Source of the DNA: Niebla homalea
Lineage: Eukaryota > Ascomycota > Lecanoromycetes > Lecanorales > Ramalinaceae
Assembly (NCBI GenBank): GCA_019925105.1
Contig: JAHGAU010000031.1
Coordinates: forward strand, 749,920 to 813,919
Direction of reading: 5' to 3'
DNA: 64,000 nucleotides
In this document: in pieces, positions 63,601-64,000 of the stretch
How positions within the stretch are numbered: the first letter of the stretch is position 1
How the letters are laid out: each line of letters starts with the position of its first letter
Notes under the pieces: generated by a model
What the model was told of the DNA's origin: nothing
Databases searched by the model: none
The model's input: only the letters and a program-made list of their open reading frames with translations
Position numbers and translations under genes: made by a program

Positions 63601-63839
63601 ATACTTAAAAAACCTATAATATATATATTTTTTCCATAATATTATCTTTAATCTTTCTTTAAAGGTATTTAAAAGCAAATTAAAGGCGGTATTCTAAAGG
63701 ATATAAGGTTAATACCTTTAATACCGCTATAAAAGAAGTATCCGTTATAATTAATAAATTAATACCTTAATTTATATTAACGGATCTTATAATATACGTT
63801 AATATAGTATTAATATAAGTAGCTATTACTATTATTTAT
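57634..63839 (-). mobile_element. Degenerate Ty3/Gypsy retrotransposon C, internal region
   Basis: The minus strand reads through RIP stops as Gypsy pol. There is an FTDYN box (59,187-59,217, from the FTDH of RNase H), then INKLNLYLI and LRYKLSLINI (about 59,060-59,100), which match the RYKPGK.N end of RNase H. Integrase should lie to the left (57.6-58.9 kb) and reverse transcriptase and gag to the right. I could not assign finer domains. It is dead. With LINE copy 3 removed, the element is about 6.9 kb. Confidence 0.7.
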
Positions 63840-64000
63840 TAATATATAGACCAAAAAGTATAATAATATATAAATAATAATTCTACCTAGTGGATAAAAG
63901 CATTATAAGGATGCCTGTCCTCTACGTACAAATAGGTGTCCTATACCTATCAATGCTCCCATGCATGCATGCACATAATAAACAATAAGGATAAGACTTA
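63840..64000 (-). repeat. 5' LTR of Gypsy C (runs off the window)
   Basis: It is a direct repeat of the segment from 51,256. Each of the first 13 positions matches or differs by G-to-A (TGGTGTATGGACC versus TAATATATAGACC). RIP fades outward: by 63,940-64,000, CATGCATGCATGCACA is intact. Confidence 0.75.

Overview
This window looks like a chromosome segment from a filamentous ascomycete (Pezizomycotina) with a strongly compartmentalised genome. About 57 of the 64 kb is extremely AT-rich, stop-riddled DNA in which CpA and TpG are almost absent, the footprint of repeat-induced point mutation (RIP). One gene-bearing island of normal composition lies at about 41.82-48.74 kb. Spliceosomal introns with GTAAGT or GTATGT donors and CTAAC or CTGAC branch sites, and a fungal-type NLR gene, confirm the group. 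I cannot name the species.

Layout of the AT-rich blocks: I read them as layers of dead retrotransposons. About 0.4-8.05 kb is a Ty3/Gypsy copy on the minus strand (family A/B). About 8.1-19.36 kb is a second Gypsy (E, minus), split in its reverse transcriptase by a Tad-type LINE (10.94-16.75 kb, plus). 19,359-33,028 is an element with about 250-bp direct LTRs (F, plus) that appears to contain another family A/B Gypsy (B, about 21-29.3 kb). B itself carries a 175-bp unmutated solo LTR with a perfect 5-bp target duplication. A second LINE copy (minus) fills 33.26-39.02 kb. A truncated Gypsy 3' end (D', 39.8-40.46 kb), a hairpin-rich patch (40.5-41.2 kb) and a 14-bp A/T minisatellite (41.25-41.7 kb) lead to the gene island. 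To the right of the island come another truncated Gypsy (D, minus, 48.74-51.25 kb), then Gypsy C (minus, 51.26 kb to beyond the window end), with a third LINE copy (51.80-57.61 kb) nested in it.

The gene island holds two intact-looking, divergently transcribed genes. One is an intronless FAD-dependent monooxygenase (minus, 42,198-43,346). The other is a six-exon NLR-like protein (plus, 44,967-48,174) with a fungal N-terminal domain, coiled coil, NACHT, winged-helix and ankyrin repeats. I assembled its exons by reading frames; the model gives 897 residues and places the Walker A loop on a 25-nt microexon. The 1.6-kb intergenic stretch holds an intact (CA)n microsatellite, whose CpA steps would be prime RIP targets, so the island has escaped RIP.

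The most informative unexplained signals concern RIP. The outer ends of LTRs and LINEs are unmutated while their inner parts are saturated. An empty-site paralogue validates the solo LTR, and truncated Gypsy copies bracket the gene island in inverted orientation. I found no convincing tRNA or rRNA gene, CRISPR array, or bacterial or viral gene.
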